This document shows, piece after piece, positions 40,214 through 40,273 of a DNA stretch of 40,273 nt (positions are counted from its first letter, which is position 1; every line of letters begins with the position of its first letter). This stretch comes from Clostridia bacterium. GTDB lineage: Bacteria > Bacillota > Clostridia > Oscillospirales > SIG627. The notes beneath the pieces are model-generated. The model saw only the letters and a list, made by a program, of their open reading frames with translations. It did no database searches and had not been told where the DNA came from. The position numbers and the translations under genes were made by a program. The stretch spans positions 1 to 40,273 of the forward strand of contig JAFWBD010000034.1 in assembly GCA_017507325.1 (NCBI GenBank), in the 5' to 3' direction.

Positions 40214-40273
40214 CGCCTCTCCAAAGTCGTCCCGCGGACAAATTGAGGACACTAGCTTTTTTGCTAGAATAAT

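Noticed and set aside
40236..40273. Insertion-sequence end or promoter at the right edge
   Set aside because: TTGAGG-16-TAGAAT and a CTAGC...GCTAG pair are visible, but the sequence ends there, so neither a promoter with a gene nor a mobile element can be supported.

Overview
The window looks like the chromosome of an anaerobic, low-to-mid GC Bacillota of class Clostridia, possibly an uncultivated gut lineage. The pointers are AAGGAGG-type ribosome sites with frequent TTG starts, TTGACA/TATAAT promoters with 16-18 bp spacers, HprK, WhiA, a single-chain glycyl-tRNA synthetase, rubrerythrin, a PdaA-type deacetylase, feoA/feoB with a Cys-rich partner, and dockerin/cohesin surface proteins. No phage, transposase, CRISPR or rRNA was seen. 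Coding density is high and no gene-free stretch exceeds 300 bases; the longest is the 224-base divergent gap at 20340-20563.

Layout. 1-134: the 5' end of a tRNA leaving the left edge, with its promoter. 135-5166 (-): a two-gene surface operon, a secreted glucosaminidase with SH3, cohesin and dockerin modules followed by a membrane-anchored cohesin protein. 5243-7620: tmcAL (-) divergent from an FkbM-type methyltransferase (+). 7664-11997 (-): a tightly coupled operon hprK, ROK sugar kinase, murB, whiA, HD nucleotidase. 12115-13694 (+): a 56-residue protein, rubrerythrin and an MgtC/SapB membrane protein. 13783-15174 (-): glyQS. 15275-20339 (-): two half-size ABC exporters with zinc ribbons flanking a DUF1854 protein. 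20564-28361 (+): a MecA-like adaptor, family 4 uracil-DNA glycosylase, two CE4 deacetylases, a membrane-anchored YhaN-like ATPase, recG and a MscS-type channel. 28404-28835 (-): a small lipoprotein. 28973-33594 (+): a GPH-type sugar transporter, a glycerophosphodiesterase, class II fructose-bisphosphate aldolase and an FAD oxidoreductase. 33649-34554 (-): a sugar isomerase-like TIM barrel. 34741-35817 (+): a free-standing class II amidotransferase domain. 35890-38448 (-): feoA, feoB and a FeoB-associated Cys-rich protein with paired operator-like palindromes. 38554-39039 (-): a GNAT acetyltransferase. 39193-40173 (+): a GMP synthetase that lacks the glutaminase domain.

How it fits together. 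Most of the window is housekeeping: wall precursor synthesis and remodelling, carbon-flux sensing, translation, DNA repair and iron uptake. The less ordinary parts are the cohesin/dockerin wall-enzyme operon, in which a 28-unit octapeptide array interrupts an SH3 fold; the DUF1854/zinc-ribbon ABC cassette; the split GMP synthetase; the lone amidotransferase domain with an altered substrate pocket; and a 33-bp promoter-upstream element repeated exactly in front of the tRNA and feoA promoters.
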